From Asparagopsis taxiformis (taxonomy: Eukaryota; Rhodophyta; Florideophyceae; Bonnemaisoniales; Bonnemaisoniaceae), in the NCBI GenBank assembly GCA_030407315.1, contig JALQPE010002925.1, positions 1 to 64,000 of the forward strand: a stretch of DNA of 64,000 nucleotides. The letters run 5' to 3'. Numbering within the stretch: position 1 is the stretch's first letter; every line of letters starts with the position of its first letter. A model generated the notes under the pieces. That model did no database searches, had not been told where the DNA came from, and saw only the letters and a program-made list of their open reading frames with translations. Below are positions 33,990-44,348 of the stretch, one piece after another. The position numbers and the translations under genes were made by a program.

Positions 33990-34055
33990 CTTGTACATCC
34001 CTCTTTACACATGTGTAAAGAGGGATGTACAAGTATGGAATATGCATATTCCATA
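33990..34055. repeat. Two adjacent perfect palindromes (44 bp and 22 bp)
   Basis: 33990-34033 is a perfect 44-bp palindrome centred on TTTACACATGTGTAAA. 34034-34055 is a perfect 22-bp palindrome centred on ATATGCATAT. A third, weaker hairpin (GTTGACGGA...TCCGTCAAC) lies at 33654-33681. All are inside the 2.3-kb inverted-repeat element. Confidence 0.93.
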
Positions 34056-34639
34056 CGACGTCCTTTCGACTTCATCCTTCTGATTTCATTCTCATTCTCT
34101 GAACATCTTTGTTCTTTCACTGTACTCACGGCGCATGGTTTGCTGTAAGATTTGTGACCATCTTGGACGTCTTCATCTGCTGTGCGGCACAATTATCCGC
34201 CATTTTTTTGAAATAGCAAAAAGTGCGCGCTTTAGTCTCGCCAAGCATCGTGCCAAGCGTCTTTTCTGACCGCTACAGGCACCTTTTGTCGACATTTAAG
34301 CGCCTGCCATCACTCTTTTCCACTCTTCTCGTCATTCTCTCACGTTATCACCCAGTCTTGCCGTTCTCTACCCCAGTAAGCCTTAAAGATGTACCAAAGA
34401 TGGCCGCATGATGTACCTATGACATGCGTGGTGTTCCTCTGATGTACGGATAAGGAACATTTGCTCTTCAGCTGATGGCCGCATAGCGATACACCAATGA
34501 TGGACGGGAGATGTCCATACGCTCATCTCTCGGACATCAGCGAAGTATCTCTTGCGTACAGTAGAGATATCACGTACATCATTGGTTCATCTAAAGCACA
34601 TCAGGGGTACATATTCCTTTTCTTATAGGGTACTATCCT

Positions 34640-35480
34640 GTCAGTAGAGAACGGCAAACCTGGGTGATAATGTGCTTCGAATTCTATGGAATATAGAATG
34701 CAAAGAACGATCACGCGAATTTCATGGTTAGCAGCATAGTTAGGGGATCTCCTTCTGCTTTCTCAGTTCCCTCCCCTTCCCATGTAACCATGTAAGTTCT
34801 CCATCTCTACTCTGACCAAGACGCTACAATAAATACTAACAGACTTGCTCTCTCCCATACTTCGGTTCTTTCTTCGCATTCTCCCCTCCCGCTCCCCTTT
34901 CGCTACGTATTTTCACCTTCTTTTCAACCGCTATGGGTTCATTTCAATTTCTAACTTTTTCCTCTATTGATCATCTCCACACTTTCAATTCGTTTCTACT
35001 CTACTCCGAAATAGGAAGTAGGCTTTAGTTTTCTACAGCTCACAGTACATAGATAGCAGTTTTGTAGAGTAGAAATGGTAGTACTATCAATACTTTAATT
35101 CAGCGCTCTTTCAGAATAAACTTGCAGTCTCCTTCCCTACCAGGAAGAAGATGTAATTCTGGTCGACATGACCAATCTGTCATATGTTCAGTTCTTATCT
35201 GCCCTTCCCTTCCCATCCTATTGATCCTATGATTCGAATAGTGGCTTCTCCCACCCGCCGAAAGCCAGCGTCCCACCCTATCCATTCCGTCCCGTCCGCT
35301 GGTAAATTTCCCGTCCTTTCCGCCCTTCAACCACCCTCTTTGATGGTACTCTACCAGTCAAATCATTACTACAATCCATCTATACTGCTGGTTTGCAACC
35401 ATTACACTGCAACAAAAATCCATACAATATGATGGAAAAAACCTGTGTATACATTGGTAGAATCTACTTCAGACGATGGA
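34640..35480. other. Intergenic, nothing recognised
   Basis: AT-rich sequence with only short ORFs. No repeats shared with the rest of the window were noticed. Confidence 0.5.
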
Positions 35481-35484
35481 ATTA

Positions 35485-35935
35485 TTCCAGTCTTTCGACT
35501 GCTTCAAACCAGTGTCGGGTCTGGTTGAAAACCAGTGGGTAGGCTGGTTTCAACCAGCTGATGTTCTGGTTTCCAACCAGCACTCACTGTGCCAACAACC
35601 AGCCTACCCTCTGGTCATATTCCATCACCAACACTGGTATACTCCACTTCATTGGCTGGTCAAAATCCAGATCACCTCCTGAAATTTACCAGCACAGTAT
35701 GCTGGATCATAACCACTGTCCGACCCACCGCCGTGGCCTGGTGCAAACCAGTACCCCCTGGCCAAACCACCCAATCCACTGGTTTTCAACCAGGCCACCC
35801 GTACTGTACAAGCACTGGAATTTCACCACCAAATTTACTAAAATATTCGATGGGGCTTATCCAGAGGCTGGGGATCGTTTTAACCAGCGACGTGGCCTGG
35901 TTCTTCACCACTGTACGAACTAAATTCTGGGCTGG
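35485..35935. repeat. Cluster of AACCAG/CTGGTT motifs
   Basis: More than twenty copies of ACCAG or its complement in 450 bp, many as inverted pairs such as CTGGTTGAAAACCAG and CTGGTTTCAACCAG. The density resembles the subterminal binding-site arrays of DNA transposons. I see no definite terminus, so the element is not identified. Confidence 0.6.
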
Positions 35936-35949
35936 AAAAATATCCATTT

Positions 35950-36965
35950 CTGCTCATGCTGTCTGGAGTTTTGTATGTGGGTGAAGTTTTGATGGAGAAG
36001 CATAGTTTGTTGTTCACTACCGGATCTGTTGCAGGAGCGTATCCCCGGAAGTTGGGTATTCTGGTTTTTTCTTCTCGTCCATTTTGGAGGTTAAGGACGA
36101 TGATATGCTCCTCATCAATGCCAGTAAGGTAACGGCATGGGAATGATCGTGGATCTAGTTTTAGTTTTGGTGCGATGACTGTGCATGTGCCAAGTTGTCC
36201 GAATGCAAATAGGTCAGGTGTTCGTGGTGGTCTACCATAAAACAAGGTGAACGGTGTGGTTCGGATGGTATCATGGAAGGTATGGTTGTAGTGGTAGTTG
36301 GCATCATGTATCGCGTACTCCCAGAATTGTTCTGGGAGGTTACTACGGGAGAGATTCGCGCGGGTGGTATCCATGAGTGTGTGGTTGAGGCGTTCTGCAA
36401 TGCTGTTTTCTTGAGGAGTGTGGGGTGTTGTGGTTATGAGTTAGATTCCTCGTCGAGCATATTTATGTTGCATAAATGTAGACGTGTATTCCATGGCGTT
36501 TTCAGTGCGGAAAAATTGTGGGAAGCGGCCAGTGGCTGTTTTGATCTGTTCGAATATTTCAATAATATGGGAGGTTATTTCAGAACGCTTCTTGAGGAAT
36601 ACAATGACGGAGAATCGTGCACGGGTGTCCACAAATGTGGCTGCATAGACATTTCCTTTAGTGGAAGGGGTGCGGAGTGGTCCACAAATGTCGGAGCTGA
36701 TATGGCGTCCGACCTGGTGGTTGTAAGTGAAGGGGTAATGTTGAGCGCGGGTTTGTTTACCTTCTGCGCAGGCGCTGCAGGCCATTTGGTTGATGGGGAG
36801 GTCTTCTGGAATGGACATTCCGGGGAGGAGTTGTTTGTGGGACATTATCCGCATATTGTTTGGGTTGCACTGCGTATGAAATATTTGCAGATATAATATT
36901 TTTAGATTAGTAAAACCATTGGAAATAATACAGCTCAAGACAGGACTAGAAACAATGGCTATATA
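35950..36965 (-). pseudogene. Ty1/copia integrase remnant
   Basis: Minus strand, two frames. The first part (to about 36440) has the zinc-finger end CSACAEGKQTRAQHYPF. The integrase core follows: SDICGPLRTPSTKGNVYAAT, FVDTRARFSVIVFLKKRSE and FFRTENAMEY, where the usual Asp of FRTDN is Glu. A frameshift of some tens of bases leads to LPEQFWEYAIHDANYHYNHT, TPFTLFYGRPP, FGQLGTCTV and KLDPRSFPCRYLTG, the standard end of copia integrases. No protease or reverse transcriptase was found, so this is a fragment. The changed catalytic Asp and the frameshift make it inactive. Confidence 0.85.
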
Positions 36966-37136
36966 TATTCCAAAATCTATTTCCAGCACGTTATGATCCG
37001 AATTTTTGCAATGGTATGGCGGACTTGAAATCTACGCCACGATAGCTATTGTTTAATGTATCTTTTGTAAAACCTTAATGTTTCTCCGTCTTGAATGTCT
37101 TGGTACCAGTACTCGTTCACTTTATTGATTCTTTTA

Positions 37137-38651
37137 TCAGTGAATCGCTTGATCAATTATCTTTTGAGATAACATATCCAGAACTTCATCACAAGTTGAA
37201 CTTCCAAAGAAAGTTACTGTTGGTAAGACAAGCTCAACACAGCCAACTGCAATATCTCCATCATAACATGAATTCTTTGACCAACTTCTAGCTGGGAGCT
37301 GAGGCAGTGGACGCCACAGTAGATGGAATGCTGTTTCCTTCAGAACATTGCCTCCTCCACTTTCAAAGGGATCGGAAACTGAAAGTTGTGGAAGTTCTAT
37401 CTCGTTAAGGCGATGAATGAAATGCCCATTTTCATTGTCCCAAGCCATAGAGTTTCTTTCCAGGACAACTTTGTTACCGTTTCCAATAATTGAGTTTTCC
37501 AGTTCTTTCCCAGCCGTCAACCCGAAAAAGAATTTTGCATTTCCTTGACTTTCGTCCTCCTCAAATCTAGAGACACCCAAAACTCGCAATTTACAGTTAT
37601 GGTTACCCTTGCATTCTCTTAGTTTCCATATAGCTCGTTGACGATCTGATTGATCCCACAATCCCATCCAGTTGCAAATTCCCCCAAATCCAGAGAACGT
37701 GATGTAGAATCGTGAAGCAGAAATACCTGGGCGCTGCATAGTGTTGAAATCAGGCCAAAATGAAACATTTTCTTGTCCTCTCGATATATTCTCTGCTATC
37801 CATCTCCAAAGTAGAAAGTCACAGTCAGCTGTAATTGATATGTTTGACTGCGTGAAATGTCTTCCTGGTGCTCGATCAGCGCTTTCGAGTTTTGGATACT
37901 GGTGTAGCAGTTGTAACATTTTTCGGCGAAGCGTTGCTTTGAAGACATTCACTCTCCCTTCTTTCATAGATTCGCTTCCGGCATCAATACGGCCGACGAG
38001 ATTTTTCTCTAGTTTGCTCACTCGACGATTTAACTGCAAATACGATGTTTGGATTGCATCCATGTGGTACTTCACTAAGTCTTCACCTCCTCGAGATACA
38101 GTAGATTTGCCTTCATCTGGTATATGGACGCCAGCATCTCCTTCACATTCATATCGAGAAGATATGTCATTGCAGGGATCATAGTCTTGTAGACGCCACG
38201 AAACTTCAGGATTCAATTCATTTGAAACGGGCAATTCCTGTTCCCTAAGCAGGTTTCTTCTTAAAAAGAATACTTCACAGACCTGAGGCTTTAATCCGTG
38301 CATACCATGATACCGCAGGGTTCCATACCCAATGACGTCCCCGATATAAACCCTGTGAATTTCTTCAATGTCTGCCTTCCACCAAACCATCTCTCCGTCA
38401 CTGAGCTCCCATAGAACTTCTATCAGATCTGTCTCTTGCGGAATCTCTTCTACACTTTCAAGTGTATGTTTGGAAGATCCAGTGCAGGGTGTCTTGGTGA
38501 TGATTCTCGGCGGAGTTGAAAGAGAACAAATTGGAGCGCTTTGTGACAGAGAACGGGATTTGTTTGGAACAATTCTTCGAGGCAAATATGAAACTCTTTT
38601 CGATTTTCTCTTAGGATACCTTCTTGACAAAGAATGCTTAGCTTTCGCCAT
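37137..38651 (-). CDS. Unrecognised intact protein, divergent partner of the 39.6-kb gene
   Basis: Open from 38717, but a TATAAATA box lies only about 20 bp before that ATG, so the second Met (38651, MAKAKHSLSRRYPKRKSKR) is the likelier start, giving 504 residues. The N terminus is very basic (nuclear signal likely). Around residues 80-145 a segment IEVLWELSDGEMVWWKADI and GTLRYHGMHGLKP resembles small beta modules of the Tudor/BAH kind, where a WEL.DG..WW pattern is common; this is a guess. A short coil (TSYLQLNRRVSKLEKNLV) follows. The C-terminal half (SNISITADCDFLLWRWIAE; ISASRFYITFSGFGGI) is unrecognised. It is one of the few long intact frames here. Confidence 0.7.
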   Translation of the reverse strand: MAKAKHSLSRRYPKRKSKRVSYLPRRIVPNKSRSLSQSAPICSLSTPPRIITKTPCTGSSKHTLESVEEIPQETDLIEVLWELSDGEMVWWKADIEEIHRVYIGDVIGYGTLRYHGMHGLKPQVCEVFFLRRNLLREQELPVSNELNPEVSWRLQDYDPCNDISSRYECEGDAGVHIPDEGKSTVSRGGEDLVKYHMDAIQTSYLQLNRRVSKLEKNLVGRIDAGSESMKEGRVNVFKATLRRKMLQLLHQYPKLESADRAPGRHFTQSNISITADCDFLLWRWIAENISRGQENVSFWPDFNTMQRPGISASRFYITFSGFGGICNWMGLWDQSDRQRAIWKLRECKGNHNCKLRVLGVSRFEEDESQGNAKFFFGLTAGKELENSIIGNGNKVVLERNSMAWDNENGHFIHRLNEIELPQLSVSDPFESGGGNVLKETAFHLLWRPLPQLPARSWSKNSCYDGDIAVGCVELVLPTVTFFGSSTCDEVLDMLSQKIIDQAIH

Positions 38652-38735
38652 GGTCTCTTTCAAAGTTTCACAGAAAACAAATTCCAGCGGAAAGGAGAAC
38701 AGCTTGATTAGATCCATGACGCTCTGAAGATTGTC

Positions 38736-38743
38736 TATTTATA
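38736..38743 (-). promoter_or_regulatory. TATA box of the 37.1-38.7 kb gene
   Basis: TATTTATA on the plus strand, TATAAATA on the minus strand. It is about 20 bp upstream of the first ATG and 85 bp upstream of the second. Transcription would be expected to begin some 30 bp downstream, i.e. at or after the first ATG, which favours the second. Confidence 0.5.
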
Positions 38744-39635
38744 CCACGTATATGTCCTCTTACTCTTCCGTATTTTTTTGGACGCAAAGTAATGCCGCTC
38801 GAGATCAATTCCAGAAATACTTTCTGTTACAGCTGATAGATACCAAAATGCCCGCAAATGGCAGAGAAATAATATTCATATACGTTCCTACCTGGGCAGA
38901 CGTATTCTTGACTTCAGATGGAGCACAGGGCAAACGTATAGAAAAGATTGTATCCGCTTGATATGAAGAATGGATTCACACTGGAAGTAGTGTAACGGCG
39001 AGAAACAGCACAGGATTTTGGATTGTAACAACATTTAGATCCCCAAATGGTACGAAGAGGTCGGGTGAGGATCTGAAAACCTCTTTGAAATAGCCGTTCA
39101 TCACAGAAAGTGATTGGAAATCGGTTGCCGAGTGGGTCTCCATGAGGATTTCGCGTAAAACCTGCGTATCGATAATATTTCAGACAGGAATATGGTTCCT
39201 AGAGCATGTAAGCTCTCACCATCCAATTTTCTTGAACTGATAGAAGAATCAGGCCGAGAAATAATATGAATACTCAAGGGCTGAAGCTCGTCGAGAACGT
39301 ATAAATTCATCCGGTCCTCCTCATCAAACAAATCGAAACGGGTCGAATAGAACGACTCATGTATCACGTGTAAAGTTCTAGAGAATTATTCAATCCGTTC
39401 AACTCATTTGCAGCCTATAGAAGATGGTATCCCATCATACATTGGAATTTGGAGGCGAGGATAGCATTCACAACTTAATAAACCTTGGGGAATCAAGGGA
39501 AAATGGATGATGCTCCGGAAAAAAGGTATAAGCACGGATCGAGTGCTCAGAGAAGACTTCAGACTTTCGAAAGCATCAAATACACTGCAGAGGTTTTTCT
39601 TCAAGCTATCCGAATCACTGTGGTATTCACACATC

Positions 39636-41570
39636 ATGCCATTGAAGAGAAAAGGAGATCAAATCAACAAAACTCCCGGTATCCATCAGCCAGTGCAGAA
39701 ACTGAAGCGGACATCTTTTCAAAATGCACCAAGAAACGGCAATAAGCATTCTTCTCTTACAAATCCCAATCGTGTCGATGATTCTGGTGGAACGAGTACT
39801 CAGCTGCACAAACCGGTGATTCATAATCAGCCAACTGCATCGCCAATCCATTCGGAAGTTTATCCACATGATCGACCACGATATGACATATCATCTATAC
39901 GGAGACTTCTCCTCGAATTTCAAAGCAGTCAACCAAACTTCATCAAAGAAAGCTTCCATGAAATGGAAAAGAGCGTAGATAAAGTCTCTTCCAATGTGCA
40001 AAGATTGCAAAGCGATGTTCAAACGCTTAGAGTTGTAAGTAATTCTCCAGCTGCAACAGGCTCTACAGTTCGCAAGAGTGCCATTTCAGGGAAGAAGAAC
40101 ATCACGTATGATTATCTTCTTGAAAATGAGATTCCATACTTTCAGTTTGTTTTCAACTCCGAAGTAATATCTGCCGTGACAAGGTACGCCATTCTTTCAG
40201 AGCTCTCAGGACTGGTCTTAAATTCAGAAAACCTTGTGAAAGCTACAATAAGTTGCATTCGTGGAATGTTATTCGGATATATGCCTAAGGATAAGAAAAT
40301 GGTTTTCGAATCTGGTCCAGGGGAAAGATGTTCTTTGCTCCGCCGAAAGGCTGTATACACAGCATTCCGCAGCATGTACAGAAACGATTTCAGACTTTTT
40401 CGGGAAGAAGATCATGAATCTGACACGGCGTCTCTGGCTATTGATGAGACCATTCGAGTCCAAAATCAAAGTATTTTGCAGGAAAACATACTTGCAGAAG
40501 ATAAGGAGCGTTCAATACCTCGCCCAAAATGGCTCCGAAAAGGGTACGTCGAACTCTGGCATGTAGACTTCGTTCGAGGGTGGCTGGAGAAGACAGGAAG
40601 CGAGTATCGGAGCCCATGGCGATCTGGCTGCGATCGCATTCCAAACAATGGGTTCCCAAGGAATGTGATAGCAAAGTATGCTTCCATAAGACTTTGTAGA
40701 CACTGGACGGAATATATGCACAATTTCAGGGAGCAAGCTCGCATTACTTTTTTCACAGAGCTGGGGTACTTGTTCTCACCTTGGTCAGAAAAAGACCTTG
40801 GGAAGAAATTGGGGACTCCAAACATCTCCTTTGCTTTCCCTAATGCATCGCACGCCTACGAAACTGTTTGTGAACTTCCTCTATGTACGAAAAGATCGGC
40901 AGATAATTTCGTGAGTGATGACCAGAATATTTCTCTGTATCAAGGCGTTTTTCAGAAGAGCAAAGAAATGATACTTCGCGTGGAGCATGTTGTTTTCTTG
41001 CAAAGTACAGGCGGGAGTAGACACGCCTCAAAGAACGGTCGTCCCGTTGTCTTGAGAAGAGTGATCAATTTTGTCCAAGTAGCTTCCAAATTTCTCATTG
41101 CCTTTTTTGGAGGAAACGATCATGACGGGCTTCTTGAAATACTGTCAGCACACAAAGGGTCACTTATATTATTGTACAGCCTTGCCTCACTTTTCCGTGA
41201 AATAGTCGAGGAGTTCTTCGAGGTTGCTGGGGAGGAAAAATTTTCTGGGAATTGTATTGGTGGTTTCAGAGACGATGAAGTAATGAAAAGTTCGGAAGAG
41301 AATACCTCCATTATGATGTATGATGAAACAGTGGTTTTGGAAGATTTGAAGTTGGGGGACCTTGTCCCATCAATGACCCAGCGCCAACGGATTTTGAGGA
41401 AGATATTGACCGGAATGACTGAGATAGAATTTAACAGACTCCATATTGCTGACGAAGAGAATGGAACCAGTAGAAATTATATGACAGGTCGGGATCACTC
41501 CGAGGAAGTCGACTCGTTCTGTGAGGAATCGAGAGATTATGAGCAGGATCTCGAGCACTTCGACATGTGA
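39636..41570 (+). CDS. Transposon-type coiled-coil protein, intact (family member 3)
   Basis: 645 residues from ATG 39636 (MPLKRKGDQINKTPG, basic); the frame is open from 39507 but the upstream part looks non-coding. A coil covers about residues 95-140 (HEMEKSVDKVSSNVQRLQSD). Next is a conserved helical domain (EIPYFQFVFNSEVISAVTRY; RKAVYTAFRSMYRNDF), a Trp-rich stretch (RPKWLRKGYVELWHVDFVRG) and the block RITFFTELGYLFSPW. MILRVEHVVFLQS and RRVINFVQVASKFLIAFFG follow, then an acidic C terminus. Similar blocks in the same order are found in the broken gene at 20164-21359, and a related block at 25.1 kb. No known catalytic motif is seen. It is transcribed away from the gene at 37.1-38.7 kb, with about 1 kb between. 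Confidence 0.72.
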   Translation: MPLKRKGDQINKTPGIHQPVQKLKRTSFQNAPRNGNKHSSLTNPNRVDDSGGTSTQLHKPVIHNQPTASPIHSEVYPHDRPRYDISSIRRLLLEFQSSQPNFIKESFHEMEKSVDKVSSNVQRLQSDVQTLRVVSNSPAATGSTVRKSAISGKKNITYDYLLENEIPYFQFVFNSEVISAVTRYAILSELSGLVLNSENLVKATISCIRGMLFGYMPKDKKMVFESGPGERCSLLRRKAVYTAFRSMYRNDFRLFREEDHESDTASLAIDETIRVQNQSILQENILAEDKERSIPRPKWLRKGYVELWHVDFVRGWLEKTGSEYRSPWRSGCDRIPNNGFPRNVIAKYASIRLCRHWTEYMHNFREQARITFFTELGYLFSPWSEKDLGKKLGTPNISFAFPNASHAYETVCELPLCTKRSADNFVSDDQNISLYQGVFQKSKEMILRVEHVVFLQSTGGSRHASKNGRPVVLRRVINFVQVASKFLIAFFGGNDHDGLLEILSAHKGSLILLYSLASLFREIVEEFFEVAGEEKFSGNCIGGFRDDEVMKSSEENTSIMMYDETVVLEDLKLGDLVPSMTQRQRILRKILTGMTEIEFNRLHIADEENGTSRNYMTGRDHSEEVDSFCEESRDYEQDLEHFDM

Positions 41571-41579
41571 TTTCCGCAT

Positions 41580-42330
41580 AATCCACGACACTTATGCGCC
41601 TCTTCATGAAGACTTCGGAAGCACTTTCGTCAATGAAGCACCTTCCACGCATCCGAACAGTTTTCTCCATAATGTTCTGAATGAAGCTAGAGTTCCTCAA
41701 CTGACCTTTCAGCTTTTCGGGTACCCTTTTCAAAGCTCATGTTACCGCAACCGGGCATCATGGGGGATTGGAAATGACTACCTCCATCCTCCGAAAATCT
41801 TGAATGAATGTTCAACTTTCATGAAAATGTAAGCAGCGATAGTAGTGGCGATGGAGCGGTTGAAAAGTGGTGCCGCATGCGGCTGCTGGTCCGAGCAATG
41901 CACAGGGATGAGAGATTATGGAGTAGAAAGTTGGTAAATCATTTTTCGTTATAAAAATGTGACGCAAGAATTTAGCAGCAGACATGGGGACTACACGGGA
42001 GGTGGTATTACGGGATTTAGCGCGGGATTGCATTCGGAGGTGAACGATGACTGGAACGGCAGCGAAGCGGATAGTGCTTTTGGCAAAAAAGATAGTCACA
42101 TTTACTCGTTAAACGAGATGGTCGACTTTTGTATCACGAAAGTACAAAGGAATGGACATCGTCTCGATTGCCGCCGAGCGGTTTTGGGCTGAGAGAAGCC
42201 GTTTGCCAAGAAGGTTTTGGAAAGCATACTCAGGCCAAACAACTGAGGTAAATTCCTTCATATTCACCACGCAGTCTGCAGTGCAATACAAAATCGATCC
42301 GGTTCATCGCAGAGCTTTTCATTCACACAA
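41580..42330. other. Intergenic, nothing recognised
   Basis: Short ORFs on both strands directly after the coiled-coil gene; no motifs. Confidence 0.45.
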
Positions 42331-42339
42331 ATACTCTAT

Positions 42340-43348
42340 TCATACATGCCATATGCACATAACGCCCCTGTCGCGTCGGATACCTTTACACAAAGCTTGC
42401 GCAAATGCGTGGGTAAGGTAGATCGCCTCACAATCGAATGCGAACGAGCGGTTCATAATCACGCTTAGCAGTATGGGAGTTGTCTTATGTCGCAGTGGGA
42501 AAATAGCAGATGCGAAGTTTGCAAAATCGGGCGCGTGCACAGCAAAGACAATATACTCATTCAGTTCTGTGGCGAGCATGTTAGAGTCATGTGGCAGTTG
42601 ATTTCTCCATAGTAGGAAGATGATACAAGGTGAGAAAGACGCATATCTGACATGATGGGCTAACACCAAACTAGGCGGCGGATGACATGGTGGGGATCAC
42701 GAGTAGTGATCTGGTCGTGTCTTTGGAGTAAATGTAAGTCCGACGACGTGAGGATGCTTGATGACGGTTGGCACAAATCTTCAGCGACGTAGAGACTGTT
42801 GCTCACAGCGCCGGCGGAGAGCACGGGATGGAAAAAAATAGTTGGTAGAACTTGTCCTTTTCAGAACACTTGTTCGTCCAGGTTCATCTCATGTGCTACC
42901 GGTGCAATTGAACGCTTGATTCGCGTGTATGCTCCCCGTGTTTGTGTGATGCCTGTTCGCTTGTAAAGTGGCGGTTTGACATGTACGCCACCGATTCGAA
43001 TACTTGACCTAGGATGGCGAGCAATGCGTTAGGCGTATGCAAAAAACTCGTCTCGATTGAGACGATTGGCTCCCGTTCAGGTATGAGAGCAGCTAGGATT
43101 GTAGAAATGAATTGATCTAAATCATCAGTGAGGTGCATACACAGCAAAGGCTTCAGCGGAGCTTCACTGGAGTCACTCAAGGGCAGAGTAGCGGGTAGGG
43201 ACAGCGGTACAGAGAAAGCAGCGCAAGTGAGATTATGAAGAAGATCAGAGACGCGGTTGTAGAGTCGACGGAGTGTCAAAAGGAGGTAATTTGAGAATTG
43301 AACGACATGGGAGCTTACCGGATGGAAAGTTGATAAAGAATTTCGCAA
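42340..43348 (-). pseudogene. Unrecognised minus-strand gene remnant, helix-rich
   Basis: Two minus-strand open stretches, 43348-42896 and 42669-42340, are both coding-like and rich in hydrophobic helices: LLLTLRRLYNRVSDLLHNL, LDQFISTILAALIPERE, NALLAILGQVFESVAYMSN, then SPCIIFLLWRNQLPHDSN and FANFASAIFPLRHKT. They may be parts of one alpha-solenoid protein. I cannot name the family. The intervening 230 bp has stops, so it is either an intron or decay. Confidence 0.35.
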
Positions 43349-43359
43349 AAATCTGCCTG

Positions 43360-44340
43360 TGTAAGCTAAAATAACTTGTCATTTTTGGAAAATATTTTGA
43401 CAGCGAAGCTTGTCGGGATGCAAGTGACCTTGAATACCGTACCAGTTTGCTGATCGTGTGGTGTACCAGAATCCTTGGGGATCAGTTGGAAATAACTTGC
43501 GCGGATCGGGCGATGACACGAGCCAACTTCAATGTGCATACGTGCCCGTTCTCAATCATAATGCGCGTGGGGTTTAGATTAAATTGAGCGTAGACGGTTC
43601 GTGTCGTTGAGATCAAAGAAATATATCATGGACCTGTGTGCCGTGCACGGCATGCCGTCATATATTGTGTTCACACAGCCGCAGCCCGTCTTTTCAGGCG
43701 CTGTGTCGAGTGACCTCACGGTCAAAGAAATAATAGAATGAAGAGCTGGAAATTGATAGTTCCAATTCTGTGACATTGTTGGGATATGCATATAACCAGC
43801 TGGTTAGTCTGAGGAGACACAGTATTCTTTATAGTCTAGCTAGGAACCCGTTACCCCTGGCTGGCGAACTGCGATTTAGAAATGTACTTTGAAATCACAC
43901 TCGCCTCATGGATACAGTTTTGATCCTTGAGGGTATGGGAGTTGGTCACTTTTTACGATACAACATATTGAGATGAGGGACAAGTATGTCTGGGAGATGG
44001 GTAATCGCATGCTGTAGATTTCCTTCTGACCATATCCTGTTCTATTGAGTAACATTGCACGTAGATCAATACACTGAGAGCTGTATAACAGGATACGGAT
44101 TACTGCTTTTTTAGGTGCAGATCTTTTCACCGTCAAACTTGCGAAGCGTCATGAGAAATTCTTCACCACACGTAAGCTTCTGTTCTTGCAAAGTACTAAT
44201 ATCTCCTCACCAACTTTGTTACTTCCTAAGTAGTCCGGGTAGTAATGCAAGCCAGCCCGGTTTCGACCAATACTGATATCAGCGCACAGCTTATTCACTT
44301 CACCTTCCACTGTCCACTTCTCATTGAAATTTACCTTATA
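43360..44340. other. Intergenic, nothing recognised
   Basis: Only short ORFs; no motif or repeat was noticed. Confidence 0.45.
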
Positions 44341-44348
44341 CAGAGGCT

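Larger units (their letters stand above)
32301..34630. mobile_element. 2.3-kb inverted-repeat element with TIRs of about 250 bp
   Basis: The left end CCCTATAAGAAAATGAATA is mirrored by the right end TATTCCTTTTCTTATAGGG. Similarity extends about 250 bp inward: GATGTACGTGATATCT, GATACTTCGCTGATGTCCG, CTATGCGGCCATCAGCTGA and CAGAGGAACACCA are all mirrored in order. I see no convincing coding sequence inside, so it is non-autonomous. No clear target-site duplication. It has received another small element (32592-32910) and carries several perfect palindromes in its interior. Confidence 0.85.

Noticed and set aside
43906..44136. C-terminal part of the bromoperoxidase (YPQGSKLYP resembling a vanadate-loop motif)
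   Set aside because: The surrounding residues do not fit the family and the required histidines are absent.
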